Shown: positions 37,212-45,354, numbered from the stretch's first letter. The stretch: DNA of 64,000 nucleotides from Pedobacter cryoconitis (GCF_014200605.1 NZ_JACHCE010000001.1:124001-188000), one strand, 5' to 3'. Numbers and translations are program-made. Notes: generated from the letters alone by a model not told the origin.

Positions 37212-38486
37212 TTAGTTTTTAGACAATATCTTAGAAATATTTGACCGGTAAGCCTGCAATGCAGGGATAATACCTGCAAATATACCAATCGCAAGGCCGG
37301 CAGCAAATAAATAAATTTCATCCTTAAGAAATATAAACCCGCTTAACCTTGCCTGGCTGCTTTCCTGGTAATTTCCAATCAGCTGAAGTACCAGATGGCC
37401 TAATAGGATACCAATAATTGTACCGGCTAAAGTAAGCAGGATCCCTTCAAAAATCACAATACAGAACAATTGTGATCTTGATGCACCCAGGGTCCGCATA
37501 ATGGCCAGATCGTAATTTCTTTCTTTTAATGAGTTATATAAGTTCACAAATACACTGATTGCGGCAATTAGCATAATCAAAGCGGCAAACCATTGTAAAG
37601 TGTCTACACCTACACCTATCAGCGAAAATAAGCGGGTACTTTCCATAGCGGGAGAGGCGGCCTGTAAATTTGTAGACTGATTGACCATTCTTGGGAACAT
37701 GACTACAGACATTGGTGAGCGGTACTGGATTAGTAAAGCTGTAATTTCTTTCTCCTCATTTTGAGGCCCCTGATCTGGTCGCTGGTTTTTATCGTGTTGA
37801 TGGGTAGTTCCGTCTTCATGCTGATGGCCTTTACCGTCCTGATGATGTTCAGCAGCTTCTTCCTTTTCATGATCTTCGTGCATTTTCCAGACGCTGGCAA
37901 TATTGGTCAGAATGAGATTATCGGTCACATTTCCCTGAGGCGTTAAAATACCAACTACTTTATAGGCATGTGTTTTATGGATGTCTGAACTGCCGGTCAG
38001 TCCATGTGCACCAAAAAAAGTATCTCCAATTTTTAATTTCTGATTCGCTGCTACAATTGAGCCAATAGTGACTTCAAAATCTGCCGACCAGAATTTACCT
38101 GCACTCGTTTTTAGTTTATAAATGCTGACAAAATTGCTGTCTGTTCCTACAATTCTGATCCCCTGGTAATTATCGCCCTGCGCTAATGGAACGGCTTTTT
38201 TAACAAAGGGGCTATGCGCTAATTCCTGTGCTGCTTTAAGCGGGATATTTCCGGTAGGGAAATCAATATAATAGATACTGCTCAAAATAAGCTGTAATGG
38301 GCTGCCTTTAGCGCCAACAACAAGATCAATGTCTTTAGAATTATTATCTAATTTCTGACCAATTTGTGTGGATGCTAAGAGCAGAATTGTCAGGATACCT
38401 GTACCAAAAGCAATGAGCATGATATTTAATGCGGAGGATAATGGTTTAGACCATAAACTTTTCCAGCTGATTTTTAATGGGCTCAT
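37212..38486 (-). CDS. FtsX/MacB-type ABC permease with His-rich loop
   Basis: 424 residues. One N-terminal helix (NIMLIAFGTGILTILLLAS), a large extracytoplasmic domain, and three C-terminal helices, with FtsX-type sequences such as LYNSLKERNYDLAIMRTLGAS. The external domain carries a His-rich stretch at about residues 203-231 (HEDHEKEEAAEHHQ, GHQHEDGTTHQH) that looks like a metal-chelating loop. It overlaps the ATPase gene by 4 bases. The family includes LolCDE and MacB exporters, so the direction of transport is not given by sequence; the operon suggests zinc uptake or handling. Confidence 0.85.
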   Translation of the reverse strand: MSPLKISWKSLWSKPLSSALNIMLIAFGTGILTILLLASTQIGQKLDNNSKDIDLVVGAKGSPLQLILSSIYYIDFPTGNIPLKAAQELAHSPFVKKAVPLAQGDNYQGIRIVGTDSNFVSIYKLKTSAGKFWSADFEVTIGSIVAANQKLKIGDTFFGAHGLTGSSDIHKTHAYKVVGILTPQGNVTDNLILTNIASVWKMHEDHEKEEAAEHHQDGKGHQHEDGTTHQHDKNQRPDQGPQNEEKEITALLIQYRSPMSVVMFPRMVNQSTNLQAASPAMESTRLFSLIGVGVDTLQWFAALIMLIAAISVFVNLYNSLKERNYDLAIMRTLGASRSQLFCIVIFEGILLTLAGTIIGILLGHLVLQLIGNYQESSQARLSGFIFLKDEIYLFAAGLAIGIFAGIIPALQAYRSNISKILSKN

Positions 38487-39112
38487 CTTAGTTCGTAAGT
38501 ATTAGTAAATGCATCTTTAACTCTTTTATCGTGGGTAGCAACCACTAGTGTCGCCTGGTTTAAGCCTGATTGCTGCATTAGTAAATCCAGTACAGCATGG
38601 GCATTTTTATCATCCAGACTGGAAGTGGGTTCGTCGGCAATTAATAAAGCAGGTTTGTTGATCACAGCCCTGGCTATAGATACTCTTTGCAGCTGTCCCT
38701 GGCTAAGTTCGTTTGGATAAGCATTTTTCTTAGCTGCTATTCCTAAAGACTCCAATACTTCCCGGACTCTTTTCAGGTCTGCAGGGAGACGGGCAAAACT
38801 TTGAGCCATGACCAGATTTTCTGTAATGGTCAGGCTCCTGATCAGGTGTGGCCGCTGAAAAATGATCCCTATGTTTCTGCCTCTGAACTGATCGAGTTCT
38901 CTGGAAGAAAGTGAGTATAAGCTTGTACCGTCAATATTTACTTCTCCTGCTGTAGGCTTTAATATACCTGTGAGCACATGCAGTAAGGTGGTTTTTCCGC
39001 TTCCGGATTCTCCCAGAAGTAACCATTGTTCACCGTTATTGATTTCCCAGTCTTTAAATCCAATGTTTTGCGCATGGCCATAACTGTGTGAAACTGATTT
39101 AATGGATATCAT
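38483..39112 (-). CDS. ABC transporter ATPase of the metal locus
   Basis: 209 residues from ATG 39112, which gives the normal N-terminus MISIKSVSHSYG; the frame is open upstream to 39208 but that part covers the promoter and an operator. Walker A GESGSGKTT, Q-loop IIFQRPHLI, signature ELSQGQLQR and Walker B LLIADEPTSSLD are intact. LolD/MacB subclass. First gene of a four-gene minus operon. A -7 element TACTTTTG (39162-39155) lies next to the operator at 39168-39182. Confidence 0.9.
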   Translation of the reverse strand: MISIKSVSHSYGHAQNIGFKDWEINNGEQWLLLGESGSGKTTLLHVLTGILKPTAGEVNIDGTSLYSLSSRELDQFRGRNIGIIFQRPHLIRSLTITENLVMAQSFARLPADLKRVREVLESLGIAAKKNAYPNELSQGQLQRVSIARAVINKPALLIADEPTSSLDDKNAHAVLDLLMQQSGLNQATLVVATHDKRVKDAFTNTYELR

Positions 39113-39154
39113 TCGTGTTTGTTGTTTTATATAGCTGTAGGGATGATTGTTTAA

Positions 39155-39162
39155 CAAAAGTA
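39155..39162 (-). promoter_or_regulatory. -7 promoter element for the ABC-DUF3299-Fur operon
   Basis: Minus-strand TACTTTTG (TAnnTTTG) with a predicted leader of about 37 nt to ATG 39112. A clear -33 TTG at 19 bp was not found. The 15-bp operator is only 5 bases upstream, placed to block RNA polymerase. Confidence 0.5.
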
Positions 39163-39167
39163 ACAAA

Positions 39168-39182
39168 TGCAATTGTATTGCA
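39168..39182. promoter_or_regulatory. Putative Zur-type operator 1
   Basis: TGCAAT-TGT-ATTGCA, a perfect 6-3-6 inverted repeat (one further base pairs on each side). Nearest to the ABC operon promoter. Confidence 0.65.
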
Positions 39183-39241
39183 TATATTTTGTGTGTAAAG
39201 TTTTGCACTACACTCTTAAGGAGGCGTTTAGAATTATTATG

Positions 39242-39286
39242 AATCCCTTGTATAAATGCAATTTAATTGCATTTATACAAGGGATT
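39242..39286. repeat. 45-bp palindrome containing operator 2
   Basis: Two 22-base arms pair perfectly around the single central T at 39264; I checked every pair. The centre (39257-39271) is TGCAAT-TTA-ATTGCA, the same 6-3-6 operator. The -33 TTG of the GTPase promoter (39267-39269) is inside it. It lies upstream of both predicted transcript starts, so it acts as DNA, not as an RNA hairpin. Confidence 0.9.
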
Positions 39287-39296
39287 AGTATATTTG
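39267..39296 (+). promoter_or_regulatory. Promoter for the COG0523 GTPase gene
   Basis: TTG (39267-39269), exactly 19 bases, then TATATTTG (39289-39296): an ideal Bacteroidetes promoter. The -33 is inside operator 2 and the -7 overlaps the first bases of operator 3, so binding at either would repress. Predicted leader about 65 nt. Confidence 0.75.
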
Positions 39297-39309
39297 CAAC
39301 TATATTGCA
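39295..39309. promoter_or_regulatory. Putative Zur-type operator 3
   Basis: TGCAAC-TAT-ATTGCA, one mismatch to the perfect 6-3-6 repeat. It overlaps the end of the -7 element. The copy at 40607 is its exact reverse complement, and the shared block extends to 19 bases. Confidence 0.65.
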
Positions 39310-39367
39310 TTATAGGTTGCTTAATTCAAGCTCCCTGCTTAAGATTACGATTAAACACACACATCAA

Positions 39368-40573
39368 ATGAAAACAAAATTATTACCTGTAACTGTACTC
39401 AGCGGATTCCTTGGAAGCGGGAAAACAACATTATTAAACCATATTCTTCATAATAAGCAAAATCTGCGTGTAGCATTGATTGTCAATGATATGGGAGAGA
39501 TTAACATTGATGCGAATGCGGTGCAGCGGGAGAATATGTTGTCAAAAACGGAAGAGAAGCTAGTGGAGATGAGTAATGGTTGTATTTGCTGTACACTTCG
39601 TGAAGATTTGATTGCTGAGGTTGAGAAACTGGCTAAAGAAAACCGGTTTGACTATCTGATCATTGAAAGTACTGGTATTTCTGAACCTGTTCCGGTAGCA
39701 CAAACCTTCAGTTATGTAGATCTGGCAATGAATATTGATCTGAGTAAGTTTAGCAAACTGGATACAATGGTTACTGTTGTGGATTGTTTTAATTTTAAGA
39801 AAGACTTTGGTACGAATGAAAAACTGATTGACAGGGATTGGGTAGATGATGCTGCCGATCAGCGGACTATCGTAAATCTGCTGACTGATCAGATTGAATT
39901 TGCGAATGTGATTATTCTGAATAAAACTGATTTGATTTCTGACCAGGACCTGCTGCTTTTAAAAGCTGTGATTAGAAAACTGAACCCTTCGGCTAAACAA
40001 ATTGATACTTCTTTCAGCAAAGTGGATCTTAAAGAGATCCTGAATACGGGGTTATTTGATTTTGATGAGGCTTCACAGGGGGTAGGCTGGATTAAAGAGC
40101 TGAATACCGAACATGAACCGGAAACAGAAGAGTACGGTATCAGCAGTACTGTATTCCGTTCTTCCAAACCTTTTCATCCGGAGCGTTTATGGAGCTATCT
40201 GAACGAACAGTTTCCTCCTAATGTAATCAGAACAAAAGGATTGTTCTGGATTGCATCTATGCCAGACAGTGCGTTGAACTTTTCTCAGGCGGGCGGATCT
40301 TTAAGAATTGAAAGTGCAGGAACCTGGTGGGCAAGTATGCTGCCTTCAGAAAGACTCAATTATCAGGATTTTACAGAAAACAGGAAAGAAATTGAACAGC
40401 GCTGGGATGAGCATTACGGAGACCGGATGAATGAACTGGTATTTATTGCGCAGGACCTTCAAAAGGAACAATTGCATCAAGAGCTGAATGCCTGTCTGAT
40501 GACTGACGAAGAAGCTATCCGGTATAAGAATAAGGAGGTATTTACCAATCCTTTTGCACATGTAATTCAATAG
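39368..40573 (+). CDS. COG0523 (CobW/ZigA/YeiR-type) metallochaperone GTPase
   Basis: 401 residues from ATG 39368; the frame extends to 39167 but that would run through the operators and promoter. G3E GTPase motifs: GFLGSGKTTLLNH (13-25), the metal-binding CICC (72-75, in SNGCICCTLRED), ESTGISEPVPVAQ, and NKTDL; a CobW_C domain follows with FHPERLWSYL. COG0523 proteins deliver metals to client enzymes, and Zur-regulated members support zinc-starved cells. The promoter and operators fit zinc control. Metal identity is inference. Confidence 0.92.
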   Translation: MKTKLLPVTVLSGFLGSGKTTLLNHILHNKQNLRVALIVNDMGEINIDANAVQRENMLSKTEEKLVEMSNGCICCTLREDLIAEVEKLAKENRFDYLIIESTGISEPVPVAQTFSYVDLAMNIDLSKFSKLDTMVTVVDCFNFKKDFGTNEKLIDRDWVDDAADQRTIVNLLTDQIEFANVIILNKTDLISDQDLLLLKAVIRKLNPSAKQIDTSFSKVDLKEILNTGLFDFDEASQGVGWIKELNTEHEPETEEYGISSTVFRSSKPFHPERLWSYLNEQFPPNVIRTKGLFWIASMPDSALNFSQAGGSLRIESAGTWWASMLPSERLNYQDFTENRKEIEQRWDEHYGDRMNELVFIAQDLQKEQLHQELNACLMTDEEAIRYKNKEVFTNPFAHVIQ

Positions 40574-40606
40574 GCAACAATGATTTAATTATGTATTGCA
40601 TTTTAA

Positions 40607-40621
40607 TGCAATATAGTTGCA
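40607..40621. promoter_or_regulatory. Putative Zur-type operator 4
   Basis: TGCAAT-ATA-GTTGCA, the reverse complement of operator 3. It contains the -33 TTG (40617-40619) of a promoter that follows, the same geometry as at the GTPase gene. Confidence 0.65.
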
Positions 40622-40646
40622 ATTAAGGATATTAATTGTATATTTG
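40617..40646 (+). promoter_or_regulatory. Promoter downstream of the COG0523 gene
   Basis: TTG (40617-40619)-19 bases-TATATTTG (40639-40646), identical elements and spacing to the promoter at 39267. Transcription should start near 40652. No open frame begins before the hairpin at 40671. Confidence 0.7.
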
Positions 40647-40651
40647 ATCTT

Positions 40652-40716
40652 CATTATTTAGTTAATAGGGAAGCACCACTAACGGATTCATCACCCGTTA
40701 TGGTGCTTTTATATTT
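40652..40716 (+). ncRNA. Predicted small RNA or attenuated leader, about 60 nt
   Basis: The interval between the predicted start of the operator-bearing promoter and the end of a T-rich hairpin. It has no credible reading frame. Either it is a stand-alone metal-responsive small RNA, or the leader of the esterase gene at 40817 with a conditional terminator. Position of the 5' end is an estimate from the -7 element. Confidence 0.4.
40671..40716 (+). terminator. Terminator of the short transcript
   Basis: AAGCACCA pairs with TGGTGCTT and TAACGG with CCGTTA, with one bulged C and a 9-base loop, followed by TTTTATATTTT. Confidence 0.8.
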
Positions 40717-40816
40717 TAGGGTTATTCGCTGATTATTTTGGGGAAATTTGATTTCTTATTGATTAATACCATTTCATGGCCGTATATTAGGAGTTTAACC
40801 AAGGTCTTTAATCGCT

Positions 40817-42295
40817 ATGTTCAAAAAGATAACTATAATTCTATCTTTCTCCTTTTTTGTTTCTCTGAGCTGTTTTGCACAGCAATTTCAATTGGCTTAT
40901 TCCTCTGCTTCGCTTAACCGGCCATTTTCGGGAAAAGTTTTTCTGTATTTATCTAAAAATAATACGGAACCAGTAACAGCTTCTATAGGTATTGAGCCGC
41001 TAACTTGTTTTGCTGTTGAAGTGAAGGGAGTTAAACCGGGAGAAAGCATTGTGATTGACGATAAGGCTTTGTCTTATCCCGTTGCACCTTCGGATATAGA
41101 GCGTGGCGAATATTATATTCAGGCGGTATGGGATTTAAATCTGGGTGGAAGATCTATACCAGGCAGTCCTGGTAATTTATTCAGTAAGCCGCAAAAAATA
41201 TTGATTGGTAAAAACCGTGCGCAATCTTTCACTATACTGGCAGATCAGGTAGTGCCTGAGCAGGAATTTACCGAATCTGAATTTATCAAAGAAATTAAAG
41301 CTCCTTCAAAACTCTTAAGTGATTTCCATCATCAGCAGTTTTCGTTGAATGCAGCTGTACAATTACCATTGGAGTATTATGAAAATCCGGAGAAAAAATT
41401 CCCTGTTGTGTTTGTTGTATTTGGTTATGGCGCTGATTATCATAATATAGGCAGGAATGTGGGCATGAAGTCTGTTTTATTAGGAGCTGATCAAGTGATC
41501 AGGGTGTTTTTGGATGGTAACTGTTCCTTAGGGCATTCAGCTTATGCCAATAGTGAAAATAACGGGCCATGGGGCGATGCACTCACACAGGAACTTATAC
41601 CCTTGTTAGAACAGAAATATCGCTGTAATGGTGCCAGAATGTTAATGGGGCACAGCAGTGGCGGCTGGTCTGTATTATGGCTGCAAACGCATTATCCTAA
41701 GGTGTTTTTGGCAAGCGCATCCAGTAGTCCTGATTATGTGGATTTCCGTAGTTTTGCCAAAGTAGATCTTTATAAAGACAGTAATCTGTATTACAATAAA
41801 AAAGGGCAGGTTTATCCGGGTGGGACAGTTGCCGGCAGATTTCCTTTTTCTTATCTGAAAGAAATGTACCGGGTAGAAAATGTGATTTCAAGAGGAGAGC
41901 AGCAACGTTCTTTTGAAGCGGTGTTTAGCAAAAAAGGTAAAGACGGTTTACCTGAATTAATTTGTGATGCTAAAACTGGTGATATCAATCATCTTACTGC
42001 CGAAAGCTGGAAAAAATATGATATTTCTTTATACCTGAGAACGAATTGGAAGGAGCTGAAAAATGACCTGGATGGGAAAATAAGGGTGTCAGTAGGTAAT
42101 GATGATAATTTTCTGCTCAACTATCCGGTAAAATTATTGGAAAAGGAAATGAAAGCTATAAATGCTTCAGTGACTTTTCAGTATTATCCGGGAGACCACT
42201 TTACGGTAAGCACAAAAGAATATCTGGCCGATACATTCGGATTCCTGGAAGGGAAGTATAAGGATTGGCTGCTTAAAAATAAAGCGAACAGATAA
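40817..42295 (+). CDS. Secreted esterase-like alpha/beta hydrolase
   Basis: 492 residues with a signal peptide ending C-F-A-Q (about residue 22), an N-terminal beta domain, and a C-terminal alpha/beta-hydrolase of the esterase-D/feruloyl-esterase type: FPVVFVVFGYGADYH, the nucleophile in LMGHSSGGWSVLW, and a late His in YYPGDHFTV. Substrate unknown; such enzymes deacylate carbohydrates or siderophores. Separated from the COG0523 gene by a regulated short transcript, so metal control is possible but unproven. Confidence 0.85.
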   Translation: MFKKITIILSFSFFVSLSCFAQQFQLAYSSASLNRPFSGKVFLYLSKNNTEPVTASIGIEPLTCFAVEVKGVKPGESIVIDDKALSYPVAPSDIERGEYYIQAVWDLNLGGRSIPGSPGNLFSKPQKILIGKNRAQSFTILADQVVPEQEFTESEFIKEIKAPSKLLSDFHHQQFSLNAAVQLPLEYYENPEKKFPVVFVVFGYGADYHNIGRNVGMKSVLLGADQVIRVFLDGNCSLGHSAYANSENNGPWGDALTQELIPLLEQKYRCNGARMLMGHSSGGWSVLWLQTHYPKVFLASASSSPDYVDFRSFAKVDLYKDSNLYYNKKGQVYPGGTVAGRFPFSYLKEMYRVENVISRGEQQRSFEAVFSKKGKDGLPELICDAKTGDINHLTAESWKKYDISLYLRTNWKELKNDLDGKIRVSVGNDDNFLLNYPVKLLEKEMKAINASVTFQYYPGDHFTVSTKEYLADTFGFLEGKYKDWLLKNKANR

Positions 42296-42302
42296 TTAAT
42301 TT

Positions 42303-42352
42303 AAAGAAGGTCTGATAATGTATTGTTGATTCATTCAGACCTTCTTTTTTTA
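42303..42352. terminator. Bidirectional terminator
   Basis: AAAGAAGGTCTGA pairs with TCAGACCTTCTTT around a 19-base loop, with a T run, between convergent genes. Confidence 0.75.
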
Positions 42353-42538
42353 ATAGTTCTCCAGGAAGTCTTCTCCCTTTTGAGTAATAGTTGCGGAGGG
42401 ATGGGCGCTATCCGGATGAATAATGATATAGCCCAATCGCTCTAGTTCTTCATAAGCATCTTCCATTCCTCCAAGAATAGAAGAGCTAACTTGTTGTTCA
42501 ACTGTTTCCAGTATTGATTTGATTTCTTCTTTTTCCAT
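42350..42538 (-). CDS. Small protein of unknown function
   Basis: 62 residues: an acidic helical N-terminus (EKEEIKSILETVEQQV) then EDAYEELERLGYIIIHPDSAHPSATITQKGEDFL, which looks like the wing of a winged-helix fold. I do not recognise a named family. Composition is protein-like and the gene lies between a terminator and the divergent deacetylase promoter, so it is probably real. Confidence 0.6.
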   Translation of the reverse strand: MEKEEIKSILETVEQQVSSSILGGMEDAYEELERLGYIIIHPDSAHPSATITQKGEDFLENY

Positions 42539-42603
42539 ACCTAAATTTAATGAATTTTTATTTAAGGGTATTAGTAATTTTGACGCCGTTCGTAAAATCT
42601 TTT

Positions 42604-42611
42604 TATTTTTG
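42604..42611 (+). promoter_or_regulatory. -7 promoter element for the first deacetylase gene
   Basis: TATTTTTG (TAnnTTTG), with a TTG at 42580-42582, 21 bases upstream. Only five bases separate it from ATG 42617. Confidence 0.5.
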
Positions 42612-42616
42612 CACCC

Positions 42617-43504
42617 ATGAAAACATACCCCAACCCTTTATCTCTCTTTCTTTTACTGCTTCTTTTCTCTTGTCATTCAGAACCTAAAGATCATGTTCAT
42701 GATGCTAAATCAATTCAGGGGACAGCAGCTGCAGCTGAGATTGCAAAGGATACGGTAAAACTTGCCGCTGCGGATGCTAAAACGATCCTATCCCGTAAAG
42801 AGGTTCCGGTATTATGTTATCACCAGATCAGGGACTGGAAAGCTTCAGATTCTCAAAGGGCACATGATGATATTATTCCTCCTGCTAATTTCAGAGAACA
42901 TATCAAAATGCTTGCTGACAGTGGTTATCATACTATTTTACCTGATCAATTGTATGATTATCTGAACTATGGAAAGAAGCTGCCTGCTAAACCTATCATG
43001 ATCACTTTTGATGATACCGACCTGGACCAGTACACGGTAGGGGCTGCGGAATTAAAGAAATATGGATTTAAAGGTGTGTTTTTTATTATGACTGTTTCTA
43101 TCGGCAGGCCAAGATATATGAGTAAAGCACAAATTAAGGAGCTTTCAGATCAGGGCCATGTAATTGCCAGTCATACCTGGAACCATAAGAATTTTGCGCA
43201 GTTTACGGACGAAGACTGGGACATCCAGATTGACAAACCTACACAGACGCTGGAAAAATTAACAGGTAAAAAGGTAGAGTATTTTGCTTATCCTTATGGT
43301 GTTTTCAAAGCTGCTAACCTGCATAAGTTAAAAGAACATGGTTTTAAAGCGGCATTTATTCTGTCTACACCAATGGACCCGGTAAATCCGATCTATACGA
43401 TCAGAAGGATTATTGATCCGGGACGTTATACTGCTAAAAACCTTTACAATAGTTTACAGAAGAGCTTTAACAAGAAGAAGGATGCAGCTGTTGTGGCTAA
43501 ATAA
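42617..43504 (+). CDS. Polysaccharide deacetylase (NodB) lipoprotein, copy 1
   Basis: 295 residues. Lipobox LLLFSCHSE (Cys about residue 19), then a CE4/NodB domain: VPVLCYHQIRDW, the metal Asp pair in MITFDDTDLDQY, IASHTWNHKNF with the two His ligands, and EYFAYPYG. It probably deacetylates a cell-surface or peptidoglycan glycan on the periplasmic or outer-membrane face. A close paralogue is encoded at 46483-47361 on the opposite strand. Confidence 0.92.
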   Translation: MKTYPNPLSLFLLLLLFSCHSEPKDHVHDAKSIQGTAAAAEIAKDTVKLAAADAKTILSRKEVPVLCYHQIRDWKASDSQRAHDDIIPPANFREHIKMLADSGYHTILPDQLYDYLNYGKKLPAKPIMITFDDTDLDQYTVGAAELKKYGFKGVFFIMTVSIGRPRYMSKAQIKELSDQGHVIASHTWNHKNFAQFTDEDWDIQIDKPTQTLEKLTGKKVEYFAYPYGVFKAANLHKLKEHGFKAAFILSTPMDPVNPIYTIRRIIDPGRYTAKNLYNSLQKSFNKKKDAAVVAK

Positions 43505-43522
43505 AGATATTCTCCATGTATA

Positions 43523-43558
43523 AAAAAAGGTCTCCGGAATTTCCGGAGACCTTTTTTA
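43523..43558. terminator. Bidirectional terminator
   Basis: Perfect hairpin GGTCTCCGGAA/TTCCGGAGACC flanked by A7 and T6, between convergent genes. Confidence 0.93.
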
Positions 43559-43577
43559 TTATAGATTATAGTTTAAA

Positions 43578-45209
43578 CTATCGTTTATTATATAGTTCTG
43601 CTCTTAACTGTGCTACATCTTCACTATTGATATAATCATCATAGCTCATCATTTTATCAATTGATCCGTTAGGTGTCAGTTCAATTACTCTTGTCGCTAC
43701 AGATTCAGTTAATGCATGATCTCGTGAAGTAAATAATACTGTCCCTTTGAAATCCTTCATACCATTGTTCAATGCAGTGATTGACTCCAGATCCAGGTGA
43801 TTCGTTGGCTCATCAAATAATAACAGATTCGCTTGTCTTAACATCATTTGAGAGAACATACAACGCATTTTCTCACCTCCTGATAATACCTTACAGTTTT
43901 TCAGTACTTCTTCGCCTGAGAACAGCATTCTGCCTAAGAAACTTCTTACAAACTGCTCGTCTTTATCCGTATCAGAGTATTCTCTTAACCAATCCACAAG
44001 GTTCATATCTTTTCCTTCAAAATATGCAGAGTTGTCATTCGGGATATCAGCAGTATTGATCGTTACCCCATATTTGAACTCTCCTGTATAATTGGTATCA
44101 CGGCCTGTTAATACATTGTAGAAAGCAGTAGTCGCTAAACTGTTCTGAGAAACAATAGCAATCTTATCGCCTTTGTTGACCATGAAGTTTACACCTTTAA
44201 ATAATACGCCTTCATTATTGCTGTATGCCAGGTTTTCTACCTGAAGGATCTGATCTCCTGCTTCTCTGCCACCAACATTATTGAACATAATAGCAGGGTA
44301 TTTACGGCTGGAAGGTTTAATCTCCGTTAAGTCAATCTTATCCAGGGCTTTCTTACGGGAAGTAGCCTGTTTTGATTTCGAAGCATTCGCACTGAAACGC
44401 TGGATAAATTCCTGCAGTTCCTTTACTTTTTCTTCTAATTTTTTGTTCTGATCACCACGTTGTTTTAAAGCAAGCTGACTTGACTCATACCAGAAAGTAT
44501 AGTTACCAGAGTAAGTAGTCATTTTGCTGAAATCAATATCCACGATATGTGTACAAACAGCATCTAAAAAGTGTCTGTCGTGAGATACAACCAATACTGT
44601 ACTTTGGTAATCAGCCAGGAAGTTTTCTAACCAGGCAATAGTATCTATATCCAGATCATTCGTTGGCTCATCCAGTAAAAGAATATCAGGGTTACCAAAA
44701 AGCGCTTGTGCAAGCAGCACACGTACTTTTTGTTTACCATCTAATTCTGTGATTTGCTTGTGGTGATACTCTTCTTTAATTCCAAGATTGCTTAACATGG
44801 TTGCTGCATTGCTTTCCATATTCCAGCCATCCATTTCTGCAAACCTATTTTCCAGTTCACCTGCACGTTCACCGTCTTTATCTGAGAAATCTTCTTTCAA
44901 ATAAATCGCATCTTTCTCTTTCATGATGTCATACAATTCTTTATGACCGATCATAACCGTTTCAAGAACTGTGAAATCATCATATTCATGGTGATTTTGT
45001 TTTAAAACTGCCATACGTTCTCCTGGTGTAAAGGCTACGTTTCCGGAAGTCTGATTAACTTCACCTGACAGGATTTTTAAGAAAGTTGACTTACCTGCGC
45101 CATTCGCTCCAATTACACCATAGCAGTTGCCAGGAGTGAATTTTAGGTTAACATCTTCAAATAGGGTACGTTTTCCGTAACGCAGGGATAAATTAGAAAC
45201 TGAAATCAT
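43578..45209 (-). CDS. ABC-F family ATPase
   Basis: 543 residues from ATG 45209 (MISVSNLSLRYG; an upstream in-frame ATG at 45218 is less likely). Two soluble ABC domains without membrane segments: GANGAGKSTFLK and LLLDEPTNDLDIDT in the first, LSGGEKMRCMFSQ and LLLFDEPTNHLDLES in the second, joined by a charged coiled linker. ABC-F proteins act on ribosomes (EttA/YbiT/Uup type, or target protection against antibiotics); YbiT-like by resemblance, subtype unsettled. A -7 element TATTTTTG (45223-45216) is six bases before the start. Confidence 0.93.
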   Translation of the reverse strand: MISVSNLSLRYGKRTLFEDVNLKFTPGNCYGVIGANGAGKSTFLKILSGEVNQTSGNVAFTPGERMAVLKQNHHEYDDFTVLETVMIGHKELYDIMKEKDAIYLKEDFSDKDGERAGELENRFAEMDGWNMESNAATMLSNLGIKEEYHHKQITELDGKQKVRVLLAQALFGNPDILLLDEPTNDLDIDTIAWLENFLADYQSTVLVVSHDRHFLDAVCTHIVDIDFSKMTTYSGNYTFWYESSQLALKQRGDQNKKLEEKVKELQEFIQRFSANASKSKQATSRKKALDKIDLTEIKPSSRKYPAIMFNNVGGREAGDQILQVENLAYSNNEGVLFKGVNFMVNKGDKIAIVSQNSLATTAFYNVLTGRDTNYTGEFKYGVTINTADIPNDNSAYFEGKDMNLVDWLREYSDTDKDEQFVRSFLGRMLFSGEEVLKNCKVLSGGEKMRCMFSQMMLRQANLLLFDEPTNHLDLESITALNNGMKDFKGTVLFTSRDHALTESVATRVIELTPNGSIDKMMSYDDYINSEDVAQLRAELYNKR

Positions 45210-45215
45210 ATTGCA

Positions 45216-45223
45216 CAAAAATA
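45216..45223 (-). promoter_or_regulatory. -7 promoter element for the ABC-F gene
   Basis: Minus-strand TATTTTTG, six bases before ATG 45209. Confidence 0.42.
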
Positions 45224-45354
45224 AGCCGCAAAGGTAACGATAATTTAATAAAATGTTTTGTACAGCTGGGATTGATTGAAGAATTCCTGAGATTTATGGT
45301 AATATTGTTTTGATCAACTCAGAACCTGTTTAAAATGTTATTTTTGTAAGTATT

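Noticed and set aside
39167-39367. Upstream in-frame ATG extending the COG0523 protein by 67 residues
   Set aside because: The extension crosses the operators and the promoter at 39267-39296; the conserved N-terminus MKTKLLPVTVLSG starts at 39368.
43781-44059. Plus-strand 92-aa frame inside the ABC-F gene
   Set aside because: Antisense shadow of conserved ABC motifs.
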